NCBI RefSeq assembly: GCF_000723405.1 | Contig: NZ_CCAE010000030.1 | Coordinates: 1-55,012, forward strand | Direction of reading: 5' to 3' | Length of the DNA stretch: 55,012 nucleotides | Source: Hydrogenophaga intermedia | GTDB lineage: Bacteria; Pseudomonadota; Gammaproteobacteria; Burkholderiales; Burkholderiaceae_C | Shown: piece after piece, positions 8,412 to 16,675 of the stretch | Numbering within the stretch: position 1 is the stretch's first letter | Layout: the number at the start of each line of letters is the position of its first letter | The notes under the pieces: model-generated | Seen by the model: only the letters and a program-made list of their open reading frames with translations | Database searches by the model: none | What the model was told of the DNA's origin: nothing | Made by a program: the position numbers and the translations under genes

Positions 8412-10339
8412 GCCGTCACCTCTGGGGAAGCGAAGCTCACCAGCAACTGGCCCGGCGCCACCTGCTGTCCCGCCGAGACGGACACCGCCTGCACCGTGGC
8501 GTCGCGTGGCGCGGCGATCTGGTGTTCGATCTTCATGCTCTCGATGGCGAACAGGGTGTCGCCTTTCGCCACGCGCGCGCCGGGCCGGGCGTGCACAGCC
8601 ACCAGCTTGCCGTTGAAGGGCGCGCGCAGTTCGCTCACCGCGCCACCGGCACCGGCGCTGGCGCGCGCCGCGTGGCTCATGTCGCTCAGCATGAGCGTGT
8701 GCGAGCCGACCTGCACGTGCCAGCGGCCTTCACCCAGTGGCACGGCGGTGGTGGTGTGGTGCGCGCCATCGATCGTGACGCCCATGGCATCGAGAACGGC
8801 CGTGTGCGGTCGCCCCTCCACGGTGACGTTCAGGCGGCCGTTGCCCTTCTCGAGCACGGCGAGATCAAACAACGCATCACCCAGCGCCCAGCGCAGGGGG
8901 CGCGCGAAAGGACATGGCAAGGCACCGGGCGCGGGTTGGCCGGCGTACGCGGCGGCCAGCAAGGCCGCGAGCACCGCGTCGTGCGGCGGACGCAGGGCCG
9001 CGCGGATGCCCTCGCCCTGCTCCGCCAGAAAGGGAATGAGCGCCTCGCCCGCGCCGAACACCGGGTGGCGCAGGCAGGCCGCCAGAAAGGCGCGGTTGCT
9101 GGGCAGGCCCAGCAGCACGGTCGCGTCCAGCGCGTGCGCAAGGCGTTCGATGGCCTGCTCGCGCGTGGCCGCGTGCGCGATGAGCTTGCCGAGCATGGCG
9201 TCGTAGTGCGGCGTGACCTCGGTGCCGGGCTCGATGGCGTGGTCGAAGCGCAGGCCCTCGCCCGGTGGTGGCTCCACGAAGGCGCGCACGGTGCCGGTGT
9301 GCGGCGAGAGGCGCTCGTCTTCGGCGCACAGGCGCACCTCGATCGCATGGCCCTGCAGTCGAACCTGGTCCTGCGTCAGCGGCAGCGGTTCGCCGCGCGC
9401 CACGCGGATCTGCCACTCCACCAGGTCCAGGCCCGTGAGCATTTCCGTCACCGGGTGCTCCACCTGCAGGCGCGTGTTCATCTCCATCAAGAAAAACTGG
9501 TCGCCGTCCAGCAGAAACTCCACCGTGCCCGCCCCCACGTACCCCGCCGCCTGCGCCAGCGCCACCGCGGCCGCGCCCAGTTGTTCGCGCAGCTCAGGCC
9601 CCACGGCCGGGCTCGGCGCCTCTTCGATGATCTTCTGGTGCCGCCGCTGCACCGAACAATCGCGTTCGCCCAAGTGGATGCAACGGCCGTGCGCGTCGGC
9701 GAAGACCTGCACCTCCACGTGGCGCGGGCGTTGCACGGCGCGTTCGATCAGCAGGTCGGCACTGCCAAAGCCCGCCAGCGCCTCGGCGCGCGCGCTGGCC
9801 AGCGCGGCGGGCAACTGCGCGGCCTCGGTGACGAGGCGCATGCCGCGCCCGCCGCCACCGGCCACGGCTTTCACCATCAGCGGGTAGCCGATGCGCGCGG
9901 CCTCGGCGATGAAGGTCTCGTCGCGCTGGTCGTCGCCAAAGTAGCCCGGGAGCACTGGCACGCCGTGCCGCTGCGCCAGCGCCTTCGCGGCCGACTTGCT
10001 GCCCAGCGCGCGAATGGCCTCGGGCGGTGGCCCCACCCACACCAGGCCGGCGTCCATTACCGCCTGCGCGAATTCCGCGTTCTCGCTGAGGAAGCCGTAG
10101 CCGGGGTGCAGCGCGTCGGCGCCCGTGGCGCGCGCCGCGTCGATGAGCCGCTGGATGCGAAGGTACGACTCGGCGGAACTGGCGCCGCCCAGCGCGAAGG
10201 CCGTGCTCGCCTCGCGCACGTGCAGCGCATTCGCGTCGGGGTCGCTGTGCACCGCCACGGTGGCGATGCCCATGCGGTGCGCGGTGCGGATCACGCGGCG
10301 CGCGATCTCGCCGCGGTTGGCGATCAGCAGGCGTCTCAT
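8408..10339 (-). CDS. atuF: Geranyl-CoA carboxylase-like biotin carboxylase/BCCP alpha subunit
   Basis: A 643-residue alpha subunit of the MCC/GCC family. It carboxylates biotin with ATP and bicarbonate and hands the CO2 to the beta subunit. In order it has the biotin carboxylase N domain (NRGEIARRVIRTA), an ATP-grasp with KAVAGGGGRGMR (Lys157 and the Gly loop), EMNTRLQVEHPVTE, a linker domain, and a C-terminal biotinyl domain with ESMKIEH (biotin Lys603). The ATG at 10339 overlaps the hydratase stop (ATGA). The frame stays open upstream but that part is out of frame with the hydratase gene. Synteny with atuC, atuD and atuE, and the absence of an HMG-CoA lyase, favour geranyl-CoA over methylcrotonyl-CoA carboxylase; sequence alone does not prove it. 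Confidence 0.85.
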   Translation of the reverse strand: MRRLLIANRGEIARRVIRTAHRMGIATVAVHSDPDANALHVREASTAFALGGASSAESYLRIQRLIDAARATGADALHPGYGFLSENAEFAQAVMDAGLVWVGPPPEAIRALGSKSAAKALAQRHGVPVLPGYFGDDQRDETFIAEAARIGYPLMVKAVAGGGGRGMRLVTEAAQLPAALASARAEALAGFGSADLLIERAVQRPRHVEVQVFADAHGRCIHLGERDCSVQRRHQKIIEEAPSPAVGPELREQLGAAAVALAQAAGYVGAGTVEFLLDGDQFFLMEMNTRLQVEHPVTEMLTGLDLVEWQIRVARGEPLPLTQDQVRLQGHAIEVRLCAEDERLSPHTGTVRAFVEPPPGEGLRFDHAIEPGTEVTPHYDAMLGKLIAHAATREQAIERLAHALDATVLLGLPSNRAFLAACLRHPVFGAGEALIPFLAEQGEGIRAALRPPHDAVLAALLAAAYAGQPAPGALPCPFARPLRWALGDALFDLAVLEKGNGRLNVTVEGRPHTAVLDAMGVTIDGAHHTTTAVPLGEGRWHVQVGSHTLMLSDMSHAARASAGAGGAVSELRAPFNGKLVAVHARPGARVAKGDTLFAIESMKIEHQIAAPRDATVQAVSVSAGQQVAPGQLLVSFASPEVTA

Positions 10340-11166
10340 GAACGGCCCACTTTCGGCGGCTCGGTGCCCGGCGGCTCGGGTGCCCAGGGGGCGGGCCGCT
10401 TGTTGGCGAACGCCGCCAGGCCGGCGGCGGCCTCGGGGCCGCGCAGCGCGCTGGCGAACGCGATGGCGGCCTCGTCGCGCAGGTCGGGGCGGTCGTCGCA
10501 CAGGCGCAGCAGGAGCTGCTTGGTGGCTGCCACCGCGCCAGGCGCGGCGCGGTTCAGCGTGGCGGTGGCCTCGGCCACGGCGGCGTCGATTGCGCCATCG
10601 GCCACCACGCGGTTCACCAGGCCCGCGGCTTGCGCTTCGCGCGCACTCCAGCGCGCGCCGCTCAACAGGCACTGGCGCGCCGTGGCGTCGCCCAGCCGGC
10701 GCCACACGAAGGGCGCGATCTGCGCGGGCGGCAAACCCAGCGTCACCTCGGGCGTGGCGAAGCTGGCGCGCTCGGTGGCCAGCACGATGTCGGCACAACA
10801 CACCAGGCCGAAGCCGCCGCCCATGGCCGGGCCGTCCACCGCGCACAGCAGCCATTGCGGCAGGCTGCCCAGGGCGTGCAGCAGGTCACCAAAGCCGCGG
10901 TTCACGGCGATCAGCGGATCCGTCTCGCCCGGCTGCAGCGGCTGGCCGATGGCGTGCGCGAAGCCGCCGAGGCTGCCACCGGCACAGAAGGCGCCGCCTG
11001 CGCCGCGGAGCACCACGCCGCGCAGCGTGGGGTCGTCCCTGGCGCGCAGGCAGGCGGCGTACAGGCCCACCACCATGGCGTCGCTCAGCGCGTTGCGCGA
11101 GGCCGGGTCGTTCAGCGTCCAGCGCTCCACGGCGCCCTCACGATCGACGATCAGCGCGCGGTTCAT
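10336..11166 (-). CDS. atuE: Enoyl-CoA hydratase family, isohexenylglutaconyl-CoA hydratase-like
   Basis: A 276-residue crotonase-fold protein. Oxyanion-hole segments are GAFCAGGSLGGF and DGPAMGGGFGLVCCADIVLA; the active-site region continues as FATPEVTLGLPPAQIAPFV. In the acyclic terpene pathway the atuE product hydrates isohexenylglutaconyl-CoA after carboxylation. Placement between the atuD-like and atuF-like genes, with ATGA overlaps on both sides, supports that role. A methylglutaconyl-CoA hydratase (leucine pathway) is the alternative. Confidence 0.8.
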   Translation of the reverse strand: MNRALIVDREGAVERWTLNDPASRNALSDAMVVGLYAACLRARDDPTLRGVVLRGAGGAFCAGGSLGGFAHAIGQPLQPGETDPLIAVNRGFGDLLHALGSLPQWLLCAVDGPAMGGGFGLVCCADIVLATERASFATPEVTLGLPPAQIAPFVWRRLGDATARQCLLSGARWSAREAQAAGLVNRVVADGAIDAAVAEATATLNRAAPGAVAATKQLLLRLCDDRPDLRDEAAIAFASALRGPEAAAGLAAFANKRPAPWAPEPPGTEPPKVGRS

Positions 11167-12335
11167 CGCGGGGGCCTCTTGGCGATGCCCATGATCTTGC
11201 TCAGGATGCCAAGCATGACCTCGTCGGCCCCGCCGCCAATGGAGGCCAGGCGCCCGTCGCGGTACATGCGCGCCACCTTGTTCTCCAGCGTGAACCCCAT
11301 GCCGCCCCAGAACTGCAGGCAGGTATCGGGCACCAGGCGGTTCAGGCGCCCGGCCTTGAGCTTGGCCATGGTGGCCCACTCGGTCACGTCCTCGCCCGCC
11401 ACGTAGCGGTCGCACGAGAGGTAGGTGAGCGCGCGCAGCGCCTCCACCTCGGTCTTGAGTTCGGCCAGCTTGAACTGCACCCACTGCTGGTCGGCCAGTT
11501 GCGCGCCGAAGAGCTTGCGCTCCTGCGCCCATTCGATGGTCCATTCAATGCAATTGTTCAGGCTCACCAGCGTGCTGGCCGCGCACCACAGGCGCTCCTC
11601 CTGGAATTGCTGCATCTGGTAGACGAAGCCCGCGCCCTCCTGGCCGATGCGGTAGCGCTGCGGCACGCGCAGCTCGTCGAAATACAGCAGGCCGGTGTCG
11701 CTGCTGTGCATGCCGATCTTGCGGATCTTCTTGCCGACCTCGAAGCCCTTCACCGGCTTGCCGTTCTCGCGCAGCGGCACCATGACCAGGCTCTTGTTCT
11801 TGTGCGCGGGGCCGTCGCTGGTGTTCACCAGCAGGCAGATCCAGTCGGCTTGCAGGCTGTTGGTGATCCACATCTTCTGGCCGCTGATGACGTAGTCGTC
11901 GCCATCCTTGCGGGCGGTGGTCTTGATGGCGGCCACGTCGCTGCCGGCGCCGGGCTCGCTCACGCCGATGCTGCCGACCGTCTCGCCGCGGATCGCCGGC
12001 GCCAGGAACTGCGCCTTCAGTTCCTCGCTGCCGAAGCGCGCCAGCGCGGGCGTGGCCATGTCGGTCTGCACGCCGATGGCCATGGGCACGCCGCCGCAGT
12101 GGATGTGGCCGAGCGTTTCGGCCATGGCCACGCTGTAGCTGTAGTTCAGGCCCGCGCCACCGTGCGCCTCGGGCTTGGTCAGGCCCAGCAGGCCCAGGTC
12201 GCCCAGGCCCTTGAAGACCTCGTGGGCGGGGAACATCTCGGCGGCCTCCCACTCGTCCACGTGGGGGTTGATGTGGTCGTCGATGAAACGCTTGAGCGTT
12301 TTCTGGATCTCGCGGTGCTCGTGCGTGAACTGCAT
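11163..12335 (-). CDS. atuD: Acyl-CoA dehydrogenase, citronellyl-CoA dehydrogenase-like
   Basis: A 390-residue acyl-CoA dehydrogenase. It has VSEPGAGSDVAAIKTT and the MWITNS strand of the FAD/substrate site. The C-terminal motif is IGGGADEVM instead of IYEGT, and an isovaleryl-type catalytic Glu is present in QEERLW (Glu247). In the terpene pathway atuD converts citronellyl-CoA to geranyl-CoA, the substrate of the carboxylase encoded on both sides of it. GAGGAG lies 7 bases before the ATG, and a 35-bp gap separates it from the carboxyltransferase gene: the largest gap in the operon. Confidence 0.82.
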   Translation of the reverse strand: MQFTHEHREIQKTLKRFIDDHINPHVDEWEAAEMFPAHEVFKGLGDLGLLGLTKPEAHGGAGLNYSYSVAMAETLGHIHCGGVPMAIGVQTDMATPALARFGSEELKAQFLAPAIRGETVGSIGVSEPGAGSDVAAIKTTARKDGDDYVISGQKMWITNSLQADWICLLVNTSDGPAHKNKSLVMVPLRENGKPVKGFEVGKKIRKIGMHSSDTGLLYFDELRVPQRYRIGQEGAGFVYQMQQFQEERLWCAASTLVSLNNCIEWTIEWAQERKLFGAQLADQQWVQFKLAELKTEVEALRALTYLSCDRYVAGEDVTEWATMAKLKAGRLNRLVPDTCLQFWGGMGFTLENKVARMYRDGRLASIGGGADEVMLGILSKIMGIAKRPPR

Positions 12336-12370
12336 GGCTTGTCTCCTCTGTGGGCGTGTGCGTGACGGAT

Positions 12371-13984
12371 CTACATGCGCGCCACCCCGAAGGGCAAGGG
12401 GCGTGGGGTGCGCTGCGCGGCCTCGGCGCAGGTGTCGAGGCAGAAGATGAGCACCGCGCGCGTGTCGCGCGGGTCGATCACACCGTCGTCGAGCAGCAGG
12501 CCGCTGGTGTGGAAGGCGTCGGCCTGGCTTTCGAAGACCTGCACGATCTGCTCGAACTGCTGCTGCATCTGCACCGGGTCGGGTGTGAGGCCTTTGCGCG
12601 CCAGGCCGGCCTCGGCCACGATCTGCATGGTGCGCGCGGCCTGCTCGCCGCCCATCACGGCCGTGCGCGCGTTGGGCCAGCTGAACAGAAAGCGCGGCTC
12701 GAAGCCGCGCCCGCACATGCCGTAGTTGCCGGCGCCGAAGGAGGCCCCGCACTGGATGGTGATCTGCGGCACGGTGGCACCCGTCACGGCCTGGATCATC
12801 TTGCTGCCGTGCTTGATCATGCCGCCCTGCTCGCTGTCCTTGCCGACCATGTAGCCGGTGGTGTTCTGCAGGTAGATGAGGGGATGGCCGAGCTGGCACA
12901 TCCACTGGATGAAGTGCGTGGCCTTGTTGGCACCGGCCACGTCGATGGGGCCGTTGTTGCTGATGAGGCCCACGGCGTGGCCGCCGATGCGCGCCTGCGC
13001 GCACACGGTGGCCGCGCCGTACAGGGGCTTGAACTCCAGCAGTTCGGAGCCATCGGCGAGGCGGGCCATCACCTCGCGCATGTCCACCGGTTCGCGGTGG
13101 TGGGTGGGCATGAGGCTGAGCAGGTCGTCGGCGGGCAGTGGCGGCTCGGGCGCCGCGGGTGCCGCAGGGCGCGCCGCGCCATCGCGCAACTGGTCCACGA
13201 TGCGCCGCGCCAGCCCCAGCGCCTCGCGGTCGTCCTCCGCCAGGTACTCGCCCAGGCCCGACACGCTGGTGTGCATCTCGGCGCCGCCCAGTTCTTCCTC
13301 GGTGGCCACCTCACCCGTGGCGGCCTTCAGCAGCGGCGGCCCCGCCAGGAAGGCGCGCGAGCGCCCGCGCACCATGACCACGATGTCCGACAGCCCCGGC
13401 ATGTAGGCCCCGCCCGCCGTGCCCGAGCCGTGCTGCACGGTGATGACCGGCAGCCCCGCCGCCGAGTGCCGCGCGAGGTTGCGGAACAGCGAGCCGCCGT
13501 GCACGAAGCCCTCCACCTTGTACTTGGTGAGGTTGGCGCCCGCGCTCTCCACCAGGTGCACGAAGGGCAGCTTGTTCTCCAACGCGATGTCCTGCACGCG
13601 CAGGATCTTCTCCAGCCCGCGCGGCTGGATGGCGCCGGCCTCGATGCCCGAGTCACTGGCCACCACCATGCAGCGCACGCCGCTGATGAAGCCGATGCCG
13701 GCGACCACGCCACCACCGGCCACGGATTGGGTAGGGTCCTTCGTGTCCTGCAGGAAGCCAGCCAGCGTGCACAGCGGCAGCCAGGGCGCGCCCGCGTCCA
13801 GCAGCAGCGCGATGCGCTCGCGCGGCAGCAACTGGCCGCGCTTGTCGAACACGGGTTTGGCCTGGGCCGAGGCGGCGGCGGCGCGTTCCTCGAGCGCGCG
13901 CAGTTGCGCGATGCGCTCGAGCATGGCCGCGCGGCGCAGTTGCGCGGCCTCGCTGTGCGGGTTGAAGCTGGACGCGAAGCTCAT
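12371..13984 (-). CDS. atuC: Geranyl-CoA carboxylase-like carboxyltransferase beta subunit
   Basis: A 537-residue carboxyltransferase that transfers CO2 from carboxybiotin to the gamma carbon of an alpha,beta-unsaturated acyl-CoA. The two crotonase-like halves are visible: the N-terminal oxyanion loop GSGTAGGAYMPG with FLAGPPLLKAATGE, and the C-terminal GASFGAGNYGMCG. QNTTGYMVG and the basic tail are typical of MCC/GCC beta chains (about 535 residues). The gene starts in an ATGA overlap with the SDR stop. Geranyl-CoA carboxylases differ from methylcrotonyl-CoA carboxylases at an acyl-pocket residue (small versus Phe), which I could not place without an alignment. Confidence 0.85.
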   Translation of the reverse strand: MSFASSFNPHSEAAQLRRAAMLERIAQLRALEERAAAASAQAKPVFDKRGQLLPRERIALLLDAGAPWLPLCTLAGFLQDTKDPTQSVAGGGVVAGIGFISGVRCMVVASDSGIEAGAIQPRGLEKILRVQDIALENKLPFVHLVESAGANLTKYKVEGFVHGGSLFRNLARHSAAGLPVITVQHGSGTAGGAYMPGLSDIVVMVRGRSRAFLAGPPLLKAATGEVATEEELGGAEMHTSVSGLGEYLAEDDREALGLARRIVDQLRDGAARPAAPAAPEPPLPADDLLSLMPTHHREPVDMREVMARLADGSELLEFKPLYGAATVCAQARIGGHAVGLISNNGPIDVAGANKATHFIQWMCQLGHPLIYLQNTTGYMVGKDSEQGGMIKHGSKMIQAVTGATVPQITIQCGASFGAGNYGMCGRGFEPRFLFSWPNARTAVMGGEQAARTMQIVAEAGLARKGLTPDPVQMQQQFEQIVQVFESQADAFHTSGLLLDDGVIDPRDTRAVLIFCLDTCAEAAQRTPRPLPFGVARM

Positions 13985-14886
13985 GACTGGAACACCTTGG
14001 GCAGCACGTAGCGGTGAAAACCATCGAACGGCCGCACGGCCTCGCGCGACTGCGCCTCCACCGGCGCGGCCACTTGCCCCCAACCCATGCGCACCTGCGG
14101 GCGCGCGCCGTCCACGCGCAGCACGCTGCCGCTGATGAAGCTGGCCGCTGGCGACAACAGGAAAGCGATGGCCGCACTGGTCTCGGCCTCATTGCCGAAG
14201 CGGCCCAGGGGCACGGTGTCGCGCATCTCGCGCAGCATGGGGCCGGCCTCGGGCGGGTAGTGGTCCATGCCGCTGGAGGCGATGTAGCCCGGCGCCACCG
14301 CGTTCACGCGCACGCCGCTTCTGGCCCACTCCAGCGCGGCCGTCTCGGTGAAGCTCACCATGCCCGCGCGCGCCGCGCCGCTGTGGCCCATGCCGGGCAT
14401 GCTGCCCCACATGTCGGCCACGATGTTCACGATCGATCCACCGTGCGCCTGGAAGCTCTGCAGGTAGCACTCGCGCGCGACGAGGAAGCCACCCATGAGG
14501 TTGGTGTCCAGCACGGCCTGCCAGCCCTTGGCGCCGATCTTCTCCAGCGGGCTGATGTACTGGCCGCCCGCGTTGTTGACGAGGCCATGGATGCGGCCGT
14601 GCGCGGCCACGATGTCCGCCACCAGCGAACGCACCGCGTCTTCCTGCCGGATATCACCCGCGTGGCCGCTGGCGCGTCCGCCGTCGGCCGTGATTTCGTC
14701 GACCACGGCCAGCAGCTTCTCGGGCTTGCGGCCCACCAGCGCCACGTGCGCGCCCAGTGCGGCCAGCTCGTGCGCGGTGCAACGGCCGATGCCCGAGCCA
14801 CCGCCGGTGACCACGATGACCTGGCCGGCGAACAGGCCGGGGCGAAAGATGGAGCGGTAGCGATCCGGCACCGGCGCGTGGTTCAT
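13981..14886 (-). CDS. atuB: PECR-like short-chain dehydrogenase/reductase
   Basis: A 301-residue Rossmann-fold SDR. The cofactor motif is TGGGSGIG (27-34), and NNAG occurs at 104-107. The usual catalytic YxxxK is replaced by Ser169...Arg173 within HSGAARAG, the pattern seen in peroxisomal trans-2-enoyl-CoA reductases and dienoyl-CoA reductases. A CoA-thioester reductase role is therefore more likely than alcohol oxidation. It sits between the TetR and carboxyltransferase genes with ATGA overlaps on both sides, the same place as atuB in Pseudomonas. The symbol rests mainly on that gene order. Confidence 0.78.
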   Translation of the reverse strand: MNHAPVPDRYRSIFRPGLFAGQVIVVTGGGSGIGRCTAHELAALGAHVALVGRKPEKLLAVVDEITADGGRASGHAGDIRQEDAVRSLVADIVAAHGRIHGLVNNAGGQYISPLEKIGAKGWQAVLDTNLMGGFLVARECYLQSFQAHGGSIVNIVADMWGSMPGMGHSGAARAGMVSFTETAALEWARSGVRVNAVAPGYIASSGMDHYPPEAGPMLREMRDTVPLGRFGNEAETSAAIAFLLSPAASFISGSVLRVDGARPQVRMGWGQVAAPVEAQSREAVRPFDGFHRYVLPKVFQS

Positions 14887-15548
14887 TCCAGGTCCTTGAC
14901 GAAGAGTTGCAGCGCGGCTTCGGTGAGGTCATCCAGCGAAGCCGATCCCTCGGCGTCGTACCACTGCGCCGTCCAGTTCAGCGCGCCGAAGATCAGCAGC
15001 CGCGCCAGCGCCGTGTCGCCCTTGAGCGCGCCCTCACGCCGCAGCGCCTGCAGCACCGGCACCCACACGGCCTCGTACTCGGCCATCAGCTCGCTCACCA
15101 CCTGCTTCTGCTGCGGCGCGAGCCAGCGCCATTCGTAGAGCATCACGGGAATGTGGTCGCTCTCAGGCCCCAGCAGGTTGTGAAAGTGGCCGCGCACCAG
15201 CACGCGCAGGCACTCGCGGGCCGACAGCGCGTCAGGCGCGGCGGCCACGGCCGCGTCCATGCGCTCGCGCTGGTGCTGCAGCGCGCGCTGCATGCCCTCC
15301 TCCATCACGGCGGCGAGCAAGGCCTCCTTGTTCTCGAAGTGATAGAAGGGCGAGCCCGAGCGCATGCCCACGGCCGCGGCGATGTCGCGCGTGCTGGTGG
15401 CCGCGAAGCCCTTGCGGCGGAACAGGTGCGCGGCCGCGCGCAGCAGGGCCTGGCGGCGGTTGCCGTCGTCGCGCTCGTCGGCGGTCTTGCGCGGGCGCCC
15501 GCGGCTGCGGCGCTGGGGGGCCTCTTCGGCCAGGGTGTCGGTTGGCAT
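14883..15548 (-). CDS. atuR: TetR-family regulator heading the atu-like operon
   Basis: A 221-residue TetR-type repressor. After a basic, disordered N terminus (SRGRPRK) comes the helix-turn-helix (TSTRDIAAAVGMRSGSPFYHF) and a ligand-binding domain. It is the first gene of the operon and overlaps the SDR start (ATGA), whereas in P. aeruginosa atuR is divergent from the structural genes. A 26-bp palindrome lies just upstream of its start, so autoregulation of the whole operon by an acyl-CoA or terpenoid signal is likely. The ligand is not known from the sequence. Confidence 0.82.
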   Translation of the reverse strand: MPTDTLAEEAPQRRSRGRPRKTADERDDGNRRQALLRAAAHLFRRKGFAATSTRDIAAAVGMRSGSPFYHFENKEALLAAVMEEGMQRALQHQRERMDAAVAAAPDALSARECLRVLVRGHFHNLLGPESDHIPVMLYEWRWLAPQQKQVVSELMAEYEAVWVPVLQALRREGALKGDTALARLLIFGALNWTAQWYDAEGSASLDDLTEAALQLFVKDLE

Positions 15549-15576
15549 CGGCCGCCAACATAGCAGCGCCGGGTAA

Positions 15577-15602
15577 TTTCAGCAAGCGGGTGCTTGGTGA
15601 AA
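15577..15602. promoter_or_regulatory. Candidate TetR (AtuR-like) operator palindrome
   Basis: TTTCAGCAAGC and GCTTGGTGAAA are 11-bp arms with one mismatch around the 4-bp spacer GGGT, 28 bp upstream of the TetR start codon. It is the only strong palindrome in the short 107-bp gap to egtD. AtuR of P. aeruginosa is reported to bind 13-bp inverted repeats, so the architecture is comparable. Confidence 0.65.
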
Positions 15603-15655
15603 ATACCGATGCCCGCTGTCGCCTGGCCGACAGGGGCGCACGCAGGTGCCCGGGC

Positions 15656-16675
15656 TCAGCCGGTGGCGCGGCACACCACCAGCGCGTAGGGCAGCGCCGG
15701 GTCCTCGAACCAGGCCTTCACCTCGAAGCCGCTGCCCTGGGCCAGGGCCTCGACGCCCGTGCGCTCGTACTTCTGCGATTGCTCGGTGTAGATGAATTCG
15801 CCGGCCCCGAACTCGAAGGCGTGGTCGAGCAGGTGGCTGCGCACGGTCTGGCGCACCTGGCTCACCAGGAAGCTGCGCGCCACGCCCTGCAAGGGGCAGT
15901 AGCTCGCGTAGTGGCGAAAGCGCTTGAGGTCGAAGTCCATGCCGAGCTCGCGGTTGAGGCGGCGCAGCAGGTTCAGGTTGAAAGCGGCGGTGACGCCTTC
16001 GGGGTCATCGTAGGCGGCCAGCACGGTGTGCGGGTCCTTGCGCAGGTCCAGGCCGAGCAGCAGGCTGTCGCCCACGCGCAGGTGCACGCGCACGCGGCGC
16101 AGGAAACGCGCGGCCTCGGTGTCGGTGAAGTTGCCGATGTTGCTGCCCAGGAACAGGGCCACCTGACGGCGGCGCGCACTGGGAATGGGCCAGGTCTGGA
16201 AGTAGTCGCCACACAAGGGGTGCACGGTGAGCGCGGGCAACTGTCGCGCCATGCGCGCGCCCAGGTGTTCCAGCGCCTGGGCGGAGATGTCCATCGGCCG
16301 GTAGACCAGTTCGGCGCCCGCCTTGAGCCAGGCCCGGCACAGGGCCAGGGTCTTGCGGCCGTCGCCGCTGCCGAGTTCGAGCATCTCGATCGGCGAGCCG
16401 CCCGTGTCCAGCGCGTCGAGCAGGTCCTTCGCGTGGCGGCGCAGCATGGCCGCCTCCACGCGCGTGGGGTAGTAGCTCGGCAGCCGCATGATGCGTTCGA
16501 ACAGGCGCGAGCCGCGGTCGTCGTAGAAGTACTTGGACGAGAGCCGCTTGGGGTTGCCCGACAGACCGGCGAGCACGTCGTCGGCGAAGCCGCGCAGCTC
16601 GGGCGCGATGGCCGGACTCGGGGTGGTGTCGCGCGCGGGGCGCATGGCGGGGGCGGTGTGGCGGCGTCGGGTCAT
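15656..16675 (-). CDS. egtD: L-histidine N-alpha-methyltransferase EgtD
   Basis: A 339-residue SAM-dependent enzyme that trimethylates histidine to hercynine, the first step of ergothioneine synthesis. Motifs are the N-terminal KRLSSKYFYDDRGSRLFE, the SAM loop ELGSGDGRKT, and LFLGSNIGNF. The length suits the family. The ATG at 16675 overlaps the egtB stop (ATGA), so the two enzymes are translationally coupled. No egtA, egtC or egtE homologue is seen here, as in many proteobacteria. Confidence 0.93.
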   Translation of the reverse strand: MTRRRHTAPAMRPARDTTPSPAIAPELRGFADDVLAGLSGNPKRLSSKYFYDDRGSRLFERIMRLPSYYPTRVEAAMLRRHAKDLLDALDTGGSPIEMLELGSGDGRKTLALCRAWLKAGAELVYRPMDISAQALEHLGARMARQLPALTVHPLCGDYFQTWPIPSARRRQVALFLGSNIGNFTDTEAARFLRRVRVHLRVGDSLLLGLDLRKDPHTVLAAYDDPEGVTAAFNLNLLRRLNRELGMDFDLKRFRHYASYCPLQGVARSFLVSQVRQTVRSHLLDHAFEFGAGEFIYTEQSQKYERTGVEALAQGSGFEVKAWFEDPALPYALVVCRATG

